From the NCBI GenBank assembly GCA_030146875.1, contig JASLAX010000054.1:1-64000 (forward strand): DNA of 64,000 nt, written 5' to 3'. The translations under genes were made by a program, and so were the position numbers. Below, piece by piece: positions 8,219 through 17,802 of this stretch. The notes beneath the pieces are model-generated. The model saw only the letters and a program-made list of their open reading frames with translations, did not search any database and was not told where the DNA came from. Position 1 is the stretch's first letter, and the number at the start of each line of letters is the position of its first letter. The stretch comes from Longimicrobiaceae bacterium (lineage in GTDB: Bacteria > Gemmatimonadota > Gemmatimonadetes > Longimicrobiales > Longimicrobiaceae).

Positions 8219-8991
8219 TGCTGGCCAAGCGCATCATCCCCTGCCTGGACGTGAAGGACGGCCGGGTGGTGAAGGGGATCCAGTTCGTGGGGCTGCGCGA
8301 CGCGGGAGACCCGGTGGAGCAGGCCGTCCGCTACGACGCCGAGCGGGCCGACGAGCTCGTCTTCCTGGACATCGGCGCGTCGCACGAGGGGCGGGCGGCG
8401 ATGGTGGACGTGATCCGCCGCACCGCCGAGTCCATCTTCATCCCCTTCACCGTGGGCGGTGGGATCCGCTCCGTGGACGACTTCACCACGCTGCTGGGCG
8501 CGGGCGCGGACAAGGTGGCGGTCAACACCGCGGCGCTGGGCGACCCGGACCTGGTCCGCCGTGCGGCGGAGCACTTCGGCTCGCAGTGCGTGGTGGTCGC
8601 CATCGACGCCCGCCGCGCCTCTCCGGAGGCGTCCTCCGCGCCGTCGGGGTGGGAGGTGTTCACGCACGGCGGGCGCCTCTCCGCCGGGGTGGACGCGGTG
8701 GAGTGGGCGCGGCGGGTGGAGGAGCTGGGGGCGGGGGAGATCCTGCTGACGTCCATGGACCGCGACGGGACCCGCGACGGCTACGACCTGCCCCTGCTGC
8801 AGGCCGTCACGCGCGCCGTGCGCATCCCCGTGATCGCCTCCGGGGGCGCGGGGGCGCTGGAGCACCTGGACGGCGCCCTGGCCGCGGGCGCGCACGCCGT
8901 GCTCGCCGCGTCCATCTTCCACTTCGGCGAGTACACGCTGGCCGAGGCGCGCCGCTACCTAGCGGCACGCGGTCACCCGGTGCGGGAGTAG
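8218..8991 (+). CDS. hisF: Imidazole glycerol phosphate synthase cyclase subunit
   Basis: Makes imidazole glycerol phosphate and AICAR from PRFAR and the ammonia delivered by HisH. 257-residue TIM barrel. Catalytic Asp in IIPCLDVKDGRVVKG and the second in VVVAIDARR; phosphate-binding glycines in TVGGGIRS, ASGGAGALEH. The ATG overlaps the stop of the preceding gene (TGATG), indicating translational coupling. It is the last gene of the cluster; the base composition drops sharply right after it. Confidence 0.97.
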   Translation: MLAKRIIPCLDVKDGRVVKGIQFVGLRDAGDPVEQAVRYDAERADELVFLDIGASHEGRAAMVDVIRRTAESIFIPFTVGGGIRSVDDFTTLLGAGADKVAVNTAALGDPDLVRRAAEHFGSQCVVVAIDARRASPEASSAPSGWEVFTHGGRLSAGVDAVEWARRVEELGAGEILLTSMDRDGTRDGYDLPLLQAVTRAVRIPVIASGGAGALEHLDGALAAGAHAVLAASIFHFGEYTLAEARRYLAARGHPVRE

Positions 8992-9076
8992 CGAAGTTAG
9001 CAAACAACCACTATTCTGCTGCAACTAGGACTGTTTTCGGCCCGTCAACCGGAACGCTCAGAACGGGAGTTCAAGC

Positions 9077-11313
9077 ATGGCCTCTCTTGATTTTCATGAA
9101 TTAGCTGAACTGCTGAACTATACTCGCAACATCCGTATCGATCCGGATCCGATTCGCGTGGAACCCGGCTGGGCAATGTACTCAGCGGTGCATCGAGTGC
9201 ATGGTTCGTCATACCCTTTTAATATTATTTATTTGCACTCCCGTGTAACTAACCAGGATGTGGAGGTCGCATCGCGCGAGGTATTTCCAGAGAAAAAACG
9301 CATGTCATTCATGCTCCGTCTGTGCGGATTCGACGGGAGGTGTTACGTCGAGCATTTGCGAGGGCTGAGGACGTGTGGAGCACCCGCGAATACCTGCTTT
9401 CAGTTCTTCGTGACGAGCTAGAGACCTATGTTGCTCGCGTGCTCTCTGATCCCCCGCAACACTACACACATCCTCACATCCATACTCCTTCGGGCTTCAC
9501 GCGTAAGCAGCCAAATCCAGTCCTCTCATATCTCACGGATCGTGACCCGGGTTCCGGGATTCCGAATGGAGCCCTGGGTATTTTGCTCGCGGAACCTGGG
9601 CAAGGTAAAACGTACATGTGCCGGTACTTAGCTGCAGCTGTTGACAGGCATACTTCCCATGATATTGTACCCGTCATGATCAGTGCTAACCAGTGGCGGA
9701 CAATGCCTGTGGAGGACCAGTCTTCGCTATGGAAAACAATCACACATTCCTTCAGATATTATGACGCACCGATTCCTTGGCTCGAAGGGCACGAGAAGGA
9801 GTTCCTTGCCACGACTTTGTCAGCAGACATGTTCAGGATCATCTTTGATGGCTTTGATGAGTACATCCTTCGCAACCGTGGAGCTGTTCAACCTATCGAG
9901 GTGTTGGACGCGCTGACCGAACTTGCTTCTCAAACCGGTACACGGATTGTCTTGACATCGAGAACGCACTTCTGGGAAACTGCGTTGCCAGAAGATGAGG
10001 TGCAGAGATTTATTGCTAAGACAGGGTCGTTCGTATATACCCTGTTGCCGTTCGAAGAAATGCATGCTAAGAACTATTTTGCTGAGAGGCTAGGAGAGGC
10101 GGCGCGTATTCACCAAGCATTGCAGTTGTTTGTGTCTCTGCGCCATCAAAGCCCTGACCTCGTCGGACGCGGCTTCGTTCTGAGCTTAATCGCGGATCTT
10201 GTCGAGCGGGGGAAGTCTGAATCTACCAGATCAATGACCGAAGGCGCTGACTTGATGTGGCTCCTCCGTGAAATGTGCCAACGCGAAGAGGAGCGCCAGG
10301 GTCTTCCCTACACAGCTTCCCAGCAGATGGAATTTCTACAGGAGGTTGCCACCAACGTTGCTCTGGGGGAAACCCCGTCTAGCGACATGTTGGAACTCCT
10401 ACTCTCACTCGTTCGCCCGGACCTCGAACCGGCGATTCAGCGAGAAACGCTACGGAAGCTGGCAAGCCACCCAATTATTCGTTTCGACCCTATTGCCCAA
10501 AGGTGGCGTTTTACCCAGGAGCAAATCTGGTTTGTAATACTCGCTGATGTTTTGTTGGAGCTAAAGCGGCCTGCGCTCCGCGCTTTCCTTGAGAGAGTTC
10601 GCTTGGAGGATAGTACTCGCCAAGACCTCGTACTGATGCTCGTGAGGCTGATCTGGGCAAAGGAACCTGACTCCGGCGTGGCTGCTCGTGTGCAGGCGAT
10701 CGTGACAGCGACGACGGGGACTCGCTTGACTTCTGAGTCATCCGCCCAGCAAGACAGCGTTGGACGCTTCGGTGGACTTCTCGCGCTGCTCGCTGTTGAG
10801 AAACTTCATCCTAAGGGTAGTTCACGTGCGGATCGCACAGAAACCCTCCTACAACTTTTTGGAGGAGACGGCGTCTGCGGTGCCGTATTCCGGGGAACAG
10901 TGGCGCGGTTTGACTTGCGCGGAACCCGGTTTGATGGGTGTCGGTTTGAGCATGTGACTTGGGCGAACTGTACTTTCGATGAGGATACTACGTTTTCCCA
11001 CTGCCATTTCTCTGGAGCGTTACACTTAGCTCATTGTACCGGCTTCGACAGCGTGGCCCTCCGGAATACTACTTTTGACGCCGAGTCTGCAGCGATTTTC
11101 GACGGTCTGCTTGTCTCGGCAGGTAAGAGAAAGTACTCCGAGGATGACCTTACGCGGGATCTTCAGTTGGTTCTGCGGAAGTTCTTTGTAAAGGGTGGTC
11201 TCGGCCTCAAGACGCTCTCAGCGCAAAATCTTCGCACCGGTCCGATCAACTTCTCGCCTGCGAGAGACAGAATCCTCGAAGTCTTAGCCAGTACTGTCTT
11301 AGAAGGCTGTTGA
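9077..11313 (+). pseudogene. NACHT-type STAND ATPase with pentapeptide-like repeats, frameshifted and 3'-truncated
   Basis: Two overlapping frames read as one protein of about 745 residues if one base is added in the A6 tract at 9293-9298; the joined sequence is EKK-THVIHAPSVRIRREV. The N-terminal ~120 residues are an unrecognised domain. The NTPase core has Walker A (AEPGQGKT), Walker B with the NACHT-like acidic tail (IIFDGFDEY) and a sensor Arg (IVLTSRTHFW). The C-terminal part has stacked F-x-x-C/T-x-F units typical of pentapeptide-like repeats, then a short helical region. The last four codons (LEGC) and the stop lie inside the IS terminal repeat, so the natural C-terminus is lost. GGGAG precedes ATG 9077. 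Base composition is near 50% G+C, unlike its neighbours, which suggests transfer. Such proteins act in phage defence (bNACHT/Avs type); this copy is probably inactive. Confidence 0.8.
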
Positions 11314-12897
11314 AGAAAACCGTCCGGCGACGGGCGTGGATAAACTTCGAGACTCCGCAGGGGTCCGTGCTCTCCCCGACCACCGCTCGGTTCCCAGAGG
11401 GGAAGGGTGCCTCGGCCTACCTCCGACGGTGTGGACGGCCGCTTCGGAGCCGAAACGGGGCGCCAGGCTGCTTGAATGAGGCTGCCCGTGCGCCGCTTGC
11501 TGCTGCCTGCGCCCCCGCTGGGCGCCTGCGACCTCGGTACGCGGCCAGTCTCTTGAGGTTCTGCACGGCTCCGGTGAGCGTCGCCTGCACCTGCACGCGC
11601 ACCTGCCCGCGGACCCGCGCGCGATCCAGCCCGTGCAGGGTCTTCGCCTCGGCGAAGGTGTGCTCGCTGCGCGTGCGCAGGCTGCGGCTGACCCGGTACC
11701 CGCGGGTTCTCTGAAGCTCCCGCACCCGGTTGCGTGCCCGCGCCTGCCGGACCTTCTCGTCCCGTGCGCGCCGCTGCCGCAGGTCGTAGGTCGGCCGCTT
11801 CCACTCAGGAACCGCTTCCATTCCGGGGCCGGCCTGCAGCGGCATGTGCGGGAGCACCTCGCGATCCAGCAGCGCCGCGGCCATCTCCCCCGTCCCATAC
11901 CCGCCGTCCAGGCTGATCACCTCCGGCCGGTTCGGAAGCCCCAGCACGTTCTGCTTCGACAGCACCTCGTCCAGCATCTCGATGCACACCCTCCGCTCGG
12001 CCGACGAGTGCGCCTCGCTCACCTTCCGCGAGAGGATCACGCGGCTCTTCGTGTCGATCAGGTCGTGCACCTGGTAGCTCAGCCTGCTCTCCTTCCCCTT
12101 GCCCTTCCGGTACAGCCGTGCGTCCGGATCGCTGCTGGAGCGGTGCGTCTGGTTCGAGTACTTCACCCCGTGACCCTTCCACCCACCGCGCGGCTGCGGT
12201 TCCTTCGCCTCGCCCGATTCCACCCTCAAGGAGGGAGCCGGTGTCTCCGCGGCCGCGCGGGTGCCCGGATCGCCAGCCGGATCTTCGTCGTCGCCGGACG
12301 GCTCGACCGTCTCGATGATCGGCTCCAGGCTCTGCATGCTCGCATCGGCCCGCACCTGCGTCCCATCACCCGAGAGGTGCCGCCCCGAGACCAGCCCCGC
12401 CTCCGAGCACTGCCGGATCACCTCGTCGAAGAGACGCTGGAACAGCCCGCTCTCCGCCCATCGCTCGTTCTTCAGCCTCGACAGCGTGGAGTGGTCCGGC
12501 ACCGGGTCGTGCAGATTCATCCCGCAGAACCACCGCATTCCCACGTGCATCCCGATCTCGTCGCACAGCTCGCGGTCGCCCAGATCGTACAGCCGACCCA
12601 GCAGCATCATCCGCAGCGCCAGCTCCGGATCGACGCTCGGCCTGCCCCGGCTCGCGCTGTAGCACTCCGCCACCGCCTCGCGCACGAACGACAGGTCCAG
12701 TACCGCGTCGACCTTGCGCAGGAAGTGGTTCCCGGGAACGAGCTCTTCCACGTTCACGTACTGGAAGAGCGCCGGTTCAGATCGATTGCGTCCGAGCATG
12801 GCAATGACGGCTGGGGGAGCACTCTGCGGTTTCCACATTTTACCGCCCGCCCCGCTCCAACGCACTGCCGGATCACCCCTTTTTCAACAGACTTCTA
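11300..12897 (-). mobile_element. IS1182-family insertion sequence
   Basis: About 1.6 kb bounded by imperfect terminal inverted repeats: TAGAAGGCTGTTGAAGAA from 11300 and, read inward from 12897, TAGAAGTCTGTTGAAAAA. One transposase gene fills it on the minus strand. No target duplication is visible: the left flank is A+T-rich STAND gene and the right flank is G+C-rich host DNA, which suggests a deletion next to the IS or insertion at the island edge. Confidence 0.8.
11417..12838 (-). CDS. IS1182-family transposase (DDE)
   Basis: About 473 residues from ATG 12838; a further ATG at 12799 (MLGRNRSEP) is an equally likely start. N-terminal DUF772-type domain (ASRGRPSVDPELALRMMLL, then DHSTLSRLKNERW), then the catalytic core with Asp in SGDGTQVRADAS, Asp in VISLDGGYG and Glu in SEHTFAEAKTLHGLDRAR. 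A low-complexity Pro/Glu/Gly insert lies near residues 190-230. No frameshift is seen, so it may be active. The C-terminus is Arg/Ala-rich. Confidence 0.88.
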   Translation of the reverse strand: MWKPQSAPPAVIAMLGRNRSEPALFQYVNVEELVPGNHFLRKVDAVLDLSFVREAVAECYSASRGRPSVDPELALRMMLLGRLYDLGDRELCDEIGMHVGMRWFCGMNLHDPVPDHSTLSRLKNERWAESGLFQRLFDEVIRQCSEAGLVSGRHLSGDGTQVRADASMQSLEPIIETVEPSGDDEDPAGDPGTRAAAETPAPSLRVESGEAKEPQPRGGWKGHGVKYSNQTHRSSSDPDARLYRKGKGKESRLSYQVHDLIDTKSRVILSRKVSEAHSSAERRVCIEMLDEVLSKQNVLGLPNRPEVISLDGGYGTGEMAAALLDREVLPHMPLQAGPGMEAVPEWKRPTYDLRQRRARDEKVRQARARNRVRELQRTRGYRVSRSLRTRSEHTFAEAKTLHGLDRARVRGQVRVQVQATLTGAVQNLKRLAAYRGRRRPAGAQAAASGARAASFKQPGAPFRLRSGRPHRRR

Positions 12898-13121
12898 GCG
12901 ACCCGGCGCGGGCGCCGGGCGCCGTCGCCCGCAGCCCCGTCCAGGAGATGATCGGCGGCGGCGGTGAGCGGCATAGGCCGCCGATCCCCCGGCGTGCGGC
13001 CGGAGACCTCGGTCTGTGCTCCGACAACGTGACGAGCCTACTGTGGCGTCCTCTTGACGACACGGCGGGAGGGAGGCATACTGCGGCTGAACCCTTTCCC
13101 ACCCCGTTCCCAGGAGACTGC

Positions 13122-13484
13122 ATGGCTACGTTCATTCGCGCTCGCGCGCTCCTCGTCCTGGCCGCCGCGATCCTCGGACTGACGGCGGCGGCGCCGGCGC
13201 CTTCGCCTGCGCCCCGCGCGGACGGCGCCACCACGTTCACGGCGAGCATCTACTGCCTGTCCATCGGCCACGGCCGCTTTCACTGCCAGGCGAGCGCCAG
13301 CGGCGGCACGGCCCCGTACACCTACACCTTCAGCCCCACGCCCAGCGCGGGCGGCGGAACCAGCAGCGACGCCATCGTCCCCTGTCAGGCCTATCGCTAC
13401 CGGACCGTCTCGGTCACCGTGACGGACGCGAACGGAGCCACGGCGAGCGCCTCCGGCTACTTCTACTGCGGCGACGCGGTGTAG
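13122..13484 (+). CDS. Small secreted protein, PKD/Ig-like
   Basis: 120 residues; AGGAG six bases before ATG 13122. N-terminal signal peptide (Arg-containing start, then a hydrophobic Leu/Ala core ending near AAAPAPSPAP). The mature part has a beta-rich composition with TAPYTYTF and VSVTVTDANGATASAS, the pattern of PKD or SprB-like repeats, and four cysteines that could form two disulfides. Probably exported to the periplasm or surface. No functional link to the IS on one side or the FKBP gene on the other. Confidence 0.7.
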   Translation: MATFIRARALLVLAAAILGLTAAAPAPSPAPRADGATTFTASIYCLSIGHGRFHCQASASGGTAPYTYTFSPTPSAGGGTSSDAIVPCQAYRYRTVSVTVTDANGATASASGYFYCGDAV

Positions 13485-13663
13485 GACGTTCCGCACCGGA
13501 AGGCGAGCGAGGAGGACGCGGCAGCCGTTCCGGGCCCGCTCCGGGGCCCGGCGCGGCTTCCCCTGGCGAACGCCGCCGGCGATTGCCGGGGGGGACGGCG
13601 CGGTGTAGCATTCCGGCGCGGACGGCGCCCCGCCGCCGCTGGACCCGCGCGAAGGAGCGAGAC

Positions 13664-14017
13664 GTGAGCGAGCAGGAGATGACCCGGCTGCCCTCCGGGC
13701 TGGAGTACCGCGACGAGCAGGTGGGCACCGGGCGCGAGGCCGCCAGCGGCCACCACGCGTCGGTGCACTACACGGGCTGGCTGGAGGACGGCAAGAAGTT
13801 CGATTCGTCGCGCGACCGCGGGAAGACCTTCGAGTTCCAGCTCGGCGCGGGGACGGTGATCCGCGGGTGGGACGAGGGCGTGGTGGGGATGAAGGAGGGC
13901 GGCAAGCGCCGCCTGCGCATCCCCGCCGTGCTGGGCTACGGGAGCCGCGGTGCCGGGAACGTCATCCCTCCGAACGCCACGCTGCTCTTCGACGTGGAGC
14001 TGGTCTCGCTGCGATAG
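13664..14017 (+). CDS. FKBP-type peptidyl-prolyl cis-trans isomerase
   Basis: 117 residues, one FKBP domain and no signal peptide, so cytoplasmic. Catalytic-pocket residues are visible: VHYTGWLEDGKKFDSS, FQLGAGTVIRGWDEG, and the final LLFDVELVSL strand; the flap contains GYGSRGAGNVIPPN. The start is GTG 13664 with GAAGGAG six bases upstream. A perfect 10-bp hairpin terminator follows 30 bases after the stop. Confidence 0.94.
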   Translation: MSEQEMTRLPSGLEYRDEQVGTGREAASGHHASVHYTGWLEDGKKFDSSRDRGKTFEFQLGAGTVIRGWDEGVVGMKEGGKRRLRIPAVLGYGSRGAGNVIPPNATLLFDVELVSLR

Positions 14018-14046
14018 CGTCGCGTCCGAACGGCGACGTAAGGGGA

Positions 14047-14079
14047 GGCCCGCCGGACGAACACCGGCGGGCCTTCTTC
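14047..14079. terminator. Terminator between FKBP and M28 peptidase genes
   Basis: GGCCCGCCGG pairs with CCGGCGGGCC, loop of 7, followed on the plus strand by TTCTTC. It separates two convergent genes. Confidence 0.8.
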
Positions 14080-14098
14080 GTCGCGCGGACGCCGACGG

Positions 14099-15805
14099 CT
14101 ACTGGCGGCAGGGAGCGTTAGGGTCCCGCCGCGGGCCGTCGACCACGGGGCGCCGGTCCAGGTTGGCGACGGCCACCGCCACGTCGCGCACGAAGTTGCC
14201 GACGAGCGCCATGTGGTCGTAGTCGATGTACTGCGGCTCGTCGGTCACCATGTGGTAGTCCTTGTGGTAGCCGAGCGAGAAGTAGGTGATGGGGATGCCG
14301 TGGCGCGCGTAGTTGAAGTGGTCGCTGCGGCAGTAGCGGTTGTACGGGTGCCCGGGCGCGTCGAACGAGTAGTCCACGTCCATCCGCAGCGCCGCGGGGC
14401 GCCCCGCGTTCAGCCCGTCGATCAGCCCTCCCAGCTCCGTGGAGAGGCGCCGCGAGCCGATCATCTGGATGGAGCGCGGGCCGCCGCCCTTCACGTCTTC
14501 CGCACGCCCTCGCCCCACCATGTCCATGTTCAGCGCCGTGACGATGGAGTCGCGCGGCACGGTGGGGTGGTCCGTGAACCACTCGGAGCCGAGCAGGCCC
14601 AGCTCCTCGGCCGTGTGCGAGACGAACAGGATGGAGCGGCGCGGGCGCCGCGCCTCCGGGAGCGACGCCAGGTGCTCGGCGATCTCCAGCAGGACCACCG
14701 TGCCGGAGCCGTCGTCGTCGGCGCCGTTGAAGATGGAGTCCATGCGCACCGGGCGCAGGCGGCGCAGCGAGTCGCGCGCGGCGCGGATGCGCGCGGCCTG
14801 CTCCGCGGTGGGCGTGCCGGCGGGGGAGTTGGCGCCCTCCGGCCGCATCACCGCGTTGTAGGCGCGCACCGAGTCGTGGTCCACCGCGGGGCCCTGGACC
14901 CCGTCGTGGTCGTTGTGGGCGCCGATCACCACGTACTGCCCGCGCAGCGCGGGGTCGCGTCCGGGCAGGACGGCCACCACGTTGCGGGCGGGCGCCGCGG
15001 CCGGCGTCTCGGCCCAGCGCACCGCGGCCGCGACCGTCCGTCCGGCCGCGCCGACGCGCAGGGAGTCGAGCGGCGCGCCCAGCAGCCGCTCCGCCGCCGC
15101 CGTGGTGACCACCAGACCCAGGGGCGCGGGGGCGGACGCCTCCTCCTGCCGCATCCCCACCTGCTCCTGGCCGAAGAAGCCGCGGATGCCGGGAGGGGAT
15201 ACGTCGAGCGAGGCGACGACGACCGCCGCCGCGCCCGCGTAGCGCTCCAGGCGCGACCCCCGCCAGAACCGGTAGTCGGGCTGCCCGTCCTGCCCGCGCT
15301 CCGGGGCGAAGACCACCACCTTCCCGGCGGCCTGCGCCGGGTCGATGGTCTCCGCGCCGATCCGGCCCCCGTACACCACCTGCAGGCCGCGGCCCGAGAG
15401 CGCGCGGCCGAAGGGGAACGTCGATCCCATGGGGGGCACGGCCATGTAGTCGGTGCCCAGCGTCAGCGCGGCGCCGTCCACCGAGAGCGCGGCGGCGCGG
15501 TCCACCCCGCGGGTGACCAGGGGGATGGTCTGGAAGAACGTCCCGTTCTCCCCCGCCGGGCGCAGGCCCACGCGGCGGAGCTCGCGGGCGATGTAGTCGG
15601 TGGCCTTCACGTTCCCCGGGGTCCCCGACTTGCGCCCCGCCATGGAGTCGTCCGCCACCTGGTAGAGGCGCGTGCGCAGGTCGGCGGCGGAGAGGGCGGC
15701 GGTCGTGGGGCGGGGGGCGTGCGTGCGGGGCGGGTCGGCCTGGGCGGCGGCGGCGCCCGCCGCGGCGAGCGTCGCGGCCAGGGCCAGGGAGAGGGTACGG
15801 CTCAC
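14099..15805 (-). CDS. Secreted M28-family zinc peptidase
   Basis: 568 residues from GTG 15805 (GGAG seven bases upstream). Signal peptide at the N-terminus (RTLSLALAATLAAAGAAAAQ). A PA-like insert domain probably lies around residues 130-250. Two-zinc ligands of M28: His/Asp in GAHNDHDG, bridging Asp in NGADDDGSG, the Glu pair in HTAEELGLLG, Asp in ALNMDMVGRG, and His in YCRSDHFNYARHGIP. An insert of about 60 residues separates the first two ligand motifs. Likely an exported aminopeptidase. It is 82 bases downstream of the next minus-strand gene and may share its transcript. Confidence 0.9.
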   Translation of the reverse strand: MSRTLSLALAATLAAAGAAAAQADPPRTHAPRPTTAALSAADLRTRLYQVADDSMAGRKSGTPGNVKATDYIARELRRVGLRPAGENGTFFQTIPLVTRGVDRAAALSVDGAALTLGTDYMAVPPMGSTFPFGRALSGRGLQVVYGGRIGAETIDPAQAAGKVVVFAPERGQDGQPDYRFWRGSRLERYAGAAAVVVASLDVSPPGIRGFFGQEQVGMRQEEASAPAPLGLVVTTAAAERLLGAPLDSLRVGAAGRTVAAAVRWAETPAAAPARNVVAVLPGRDPALRGQYVVIGAHNDHDGVQGPAVDHDSVRAYNAVMRPEGANSPAGTPTAEQAARIRAARDSLRRLRPVRMDSIFNGADDDGSGTVVLLEIAEHLASLPEARRPRRSILFVSHTAEELGLLGSEWFTDHPTVPRDSIVTALNMDMVGRGRAEDVKGGGPRSIQMIGSRRLSTELGGLIDGLNAGRPAALRMDVDYSFDAPGHPYNRYCRSDHFNYARHGIPITYFSLGYHKDYHMVTDEPQYIDYDHMALVGNFVRDVAVAVANLDRRPVVDGPRRDPNAPCRQ

Positions 15806-15887
15806 GGGTGCTCCGGGGAGGGGGTTGGGCCGCGGCGGCGCGCCCCGGCCGCGGAGTGGACCCCGCCGCGGCGGCGAAGTTCCGCCG

Positions 15888-16466
15888 TCAGCGGGCGGTG
15901 AGGCGCAGGACCAGGGCGGGAGAGGGCGCGCGCACGTTCCGCATCTCCACGAGCGTCGCCTCCAGCACGCGCGACCACTCCTCCTCCTCCCCCCGCCAGA
16001 CGGCGTATCCACGCACGCCGCCGCTCGCCCCTCCCGCGGCGATGGCGTCGGCGAGGGGCCGCAGGTCGGGCACGTCGTCCGCCGGGGTGAAGGCGGCCAG
16101 GAAGCTCCGCCCCAGGTCGCGGGCGAAGAAGCCGTTGCGGGCGTGGTCCACGAAGGCGCGGGCCAGCGAGAGCTCCGCCGTCCGGACGATCCCGGCCGCG
16201 TCCATCACCAGCCGCACCTCCGCCAGGGAGCGGAAGGCCTCGCCGCTCGGGCGGAAGGAGACCCGAGCCCCGCCGCCGGCCGCGGCGGCGGAGTCCACCC
16301 GCTCCAGCGAGAAGAAGGTGAACAGGTCCGTGCCGCGGACGTCTGCCATCCGCCCCCCGAACTGGGCCGCGGCGCCCGCCGGGGCGGCCGCGGCGAGGAG
16401 CGCCGCCAGGAGGCCGAGCACGCATCCGCGAGCGCTCCGTCCCGCGCCGTGTTGGTTCGTCATCAT
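15888..16466 (-). CDS. Secreted protein of unknown function
   Basis: 192 residues from ATG 16466 (a second ATG follows directly); GGCAGGG lies just upstream. Signal peptide with the hydrophobic core VLGLLAALLAAAAPAG, cleavage likely near GAAAQF. The mature part contains no motif I recognise. High-GC3 codon use supports real coding. It precedes the M28 peptidase on the same strand. Confidence 0.65.
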   Translation of the reverse strand: MMTNQHGAGRSARGCVLGLLAALLAAAAPAGAAAQFGGRMADVRGTDLFTFFSLERVDSAAAAGGGARVSFRPSGEAFRSLAEVRLVMDAAGIVRTAELSLARAFVDHARNGFFARDLGRSFLAAFTPADDVPDLRPLADAIAAGGASGGVRGYAVWRGEEEEWSRVLEATLVEMRNVRAPSPALVLRLTAR

Positions 16467-16724
16467 CCCTGCCCGCCCGGGCTCGCTGTGAACGGTGGTG
16501 GGAGCGTGGGGCCGATGGCGCGGCGCGACGGCCGGCGCTCGCAACCGGCGCCGGCGCGCTTCGGAGCACAATCTACCCGCGGAGCCGGGGCCCGAACAGG
16601 TCGCGGCGCGGCCCGCCCGACCCCGATCGTCCGCTCCGTCCCGCACGCGACGCGGCTTTCGTGGCGGGATCGTCCGGCCGTCCCGTCCGGATTGGCCGCA
16701 GGGTGTCGGGCGGCGGCGTATTCC

Positions 16725-16754
16725 TTGACAACGGACGCGGTGGGGCGCTACGTC
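16725..16754 (+). promoter_or_regulatory. Candidate promoter of the NYN-domain gene
   Basis: TTGACA (16725-16730), spacer 18, TACGTC (16749-16754). The -10 is weak, but the arrangement matches the purA promoter. Confidence 0.4.
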
Positions 16755-16828
16755 AACCCCCCGGGGACCCACCGTCCGCTTCGCGCAGGACAGGCACGCA
16801 CGTCGTATCCTCCTGCCGGACAATGCGT

Positions 16829-16857
16829 CCCGCCGCTCCCCCGGACGGCGGGTTTTT
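16829..16857 (+). terminator. Terminator-like hairpin in the NYN gene leader
   Basis: CCCGCCG (16829-16835) pairs with CGGCGGG (16846-16852), then TTTTT. It ends 25 bases before the ATG at 16883, so it lies in the leader. Sequence around it (GTCCCGCC...TTTTTCTGTGG) resembles the purA leader hairpin. Confidence 0.55.
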
Positions 16858-16882
16858 CTGTGGAGAAACGAGGATCAGAACG

Positions 16883-17521
16883 ATGAGCCTGGCGGCGATC
16901 CTGATCGACGGCGGTTACATGGACCGCGTCTCGCGGGACTGCGGCTCACCCCGCATAGACTTCGGCCGGCTGGCGGTGGAGCTGGCGCGCCCCAACGAGC
17001 TGCTCCGCTGCTACTACTACCACTGCCTTCCCTACCAGAGCCCGGTGCCCACCCCGGAGGAGCAGGAGCGCTACGCCGGAAAGCAGCGCTTCTTCAGCGC
17101 CCTCAACCGCCTGAACCGCTTCGAGATCCGGGAGGGGAAGCTGGAGTTCCGCGGCGTGGACCGCGAGACCAACAAGCCCATCTTCGAGCAGAAGCGGGTG
17201 GACATCTCGCTGGGCGTGGACCTGGTGCTGCTCTCGGTGAAGCAGCGCATCGAGCGCGTGGTGCTGGTCACCGGCGACAGCGACTTCCTTCCGGCCGTCC
17301 GCGCGGCCAAGAACGAGGGGGTGCTCATCCACCTCTACCACGGCAGCGGGCCCCAGCAGCCCCACCGCGACCTGTGGGAGGAGGCGGACGACCGCACCCT
17401 GATCACCCCCGACATGCTCCACTCCTTCCTGCTCCCCCCGCCCGCGCACGTGGCGGCGGCCGCCGCCGCGGCGGCGGAGCTGCGGGGACGCACCGACGAC
17501 GCGCTGTACGAAGGCCTCTGA
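16883..17521 (+). CDS. NYN-domain (LabA/DUF88-type) protein
   Basis: 212 residues. PIN-like nuclease fold of the NYN family: the first acidic strand AAILIDGGYM, the middle motif KRVDISLGVDLV, and VTGDSDFLPAV with its two aspartates, which together would bind Mg. These proteins are predicted RNases or RNA-binding factors. A run of alanines (HVAAAAAAAAEL) lies near the C-terminus. The ATG at 16883 fits the family start; translation further upstream would run through the leader hairpin. Ends in a perfect 11-bp terminator. Confidence 0.85.
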   Translation: MSLAAILIDGGYMDRVSRDCGSPRIDFGRLAVELARPNELLRCYYYHCLPYQSPVPTPEEQERYAGKQRFFSALNRLNRFEIREGKLEFRGVDRETNKPIFEQKRVDISLGVDLVLLSVKQRIERVVLVTGDSDFLPAVRAAKNEGVLIHLYHGSGPQQPHRDLWEEADDRTLITPDMLHSFLLPPPAHVAAAAAAAAELRGRTDDALYEGL

Positions 17522-17547
17522 CCCGGCGCCGGGCCGGACACGCCGAG

Positions 17548-17580
17548 CGGCCCCCCGACCTCCGCGATCGGGGGGCCGTT
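17548..17580 (+). terminator. Terminator after the NYN gene
   Basis: CGGCCCCCCGA pairs with TCGGGGGGCCG (11 bp, loop 9) followed by TTCCGTT. Confidence 0.8.
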
Positions 17581-17802
17581 CCGTTCGGCAGCGGCAGGGT
17601 GCCGGGAAGCGGATGGAGAGGCGGCGGCTTCCCCGGGAGCCCCGCCCGTCCGGCACGAAGGGCAGTGCTGGGTGGCCGCGGGCGCCCTCCGCCGTCGGCC
17701 GGCCTGGAAACGGCGGAATCCCGCCTGGCGTGCTCCCGGCATGCGTCCTGCCAGTGGCGGCCCCCCGGGAGGACGGGAACCGACACGACGGGAGGAACGG
17801 CC

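Larger units (their letters stand above)
16467..16882. other. Divergent intergenic region
   Basis: About 416 bases between two divergent genes. It holds the candidate promoter and leader hairpin of the NYN gene, listed separately. Nothing else is recognised. Confidence 0.6.

Noticed and set aside
9293..9299. Programmed -1 frameshift site (A AAA AAC)
   Set aside because: The heptamer is not in the required phase with the upstream frame (codons there are AAA AAA CGC), so an indel is more likely than programmed slippage.
11290..12905. Target-site duplication of the IS
   Set aside because: Flanking bases (…ACTGTCT and GCGACC…) do not match at any usual length.
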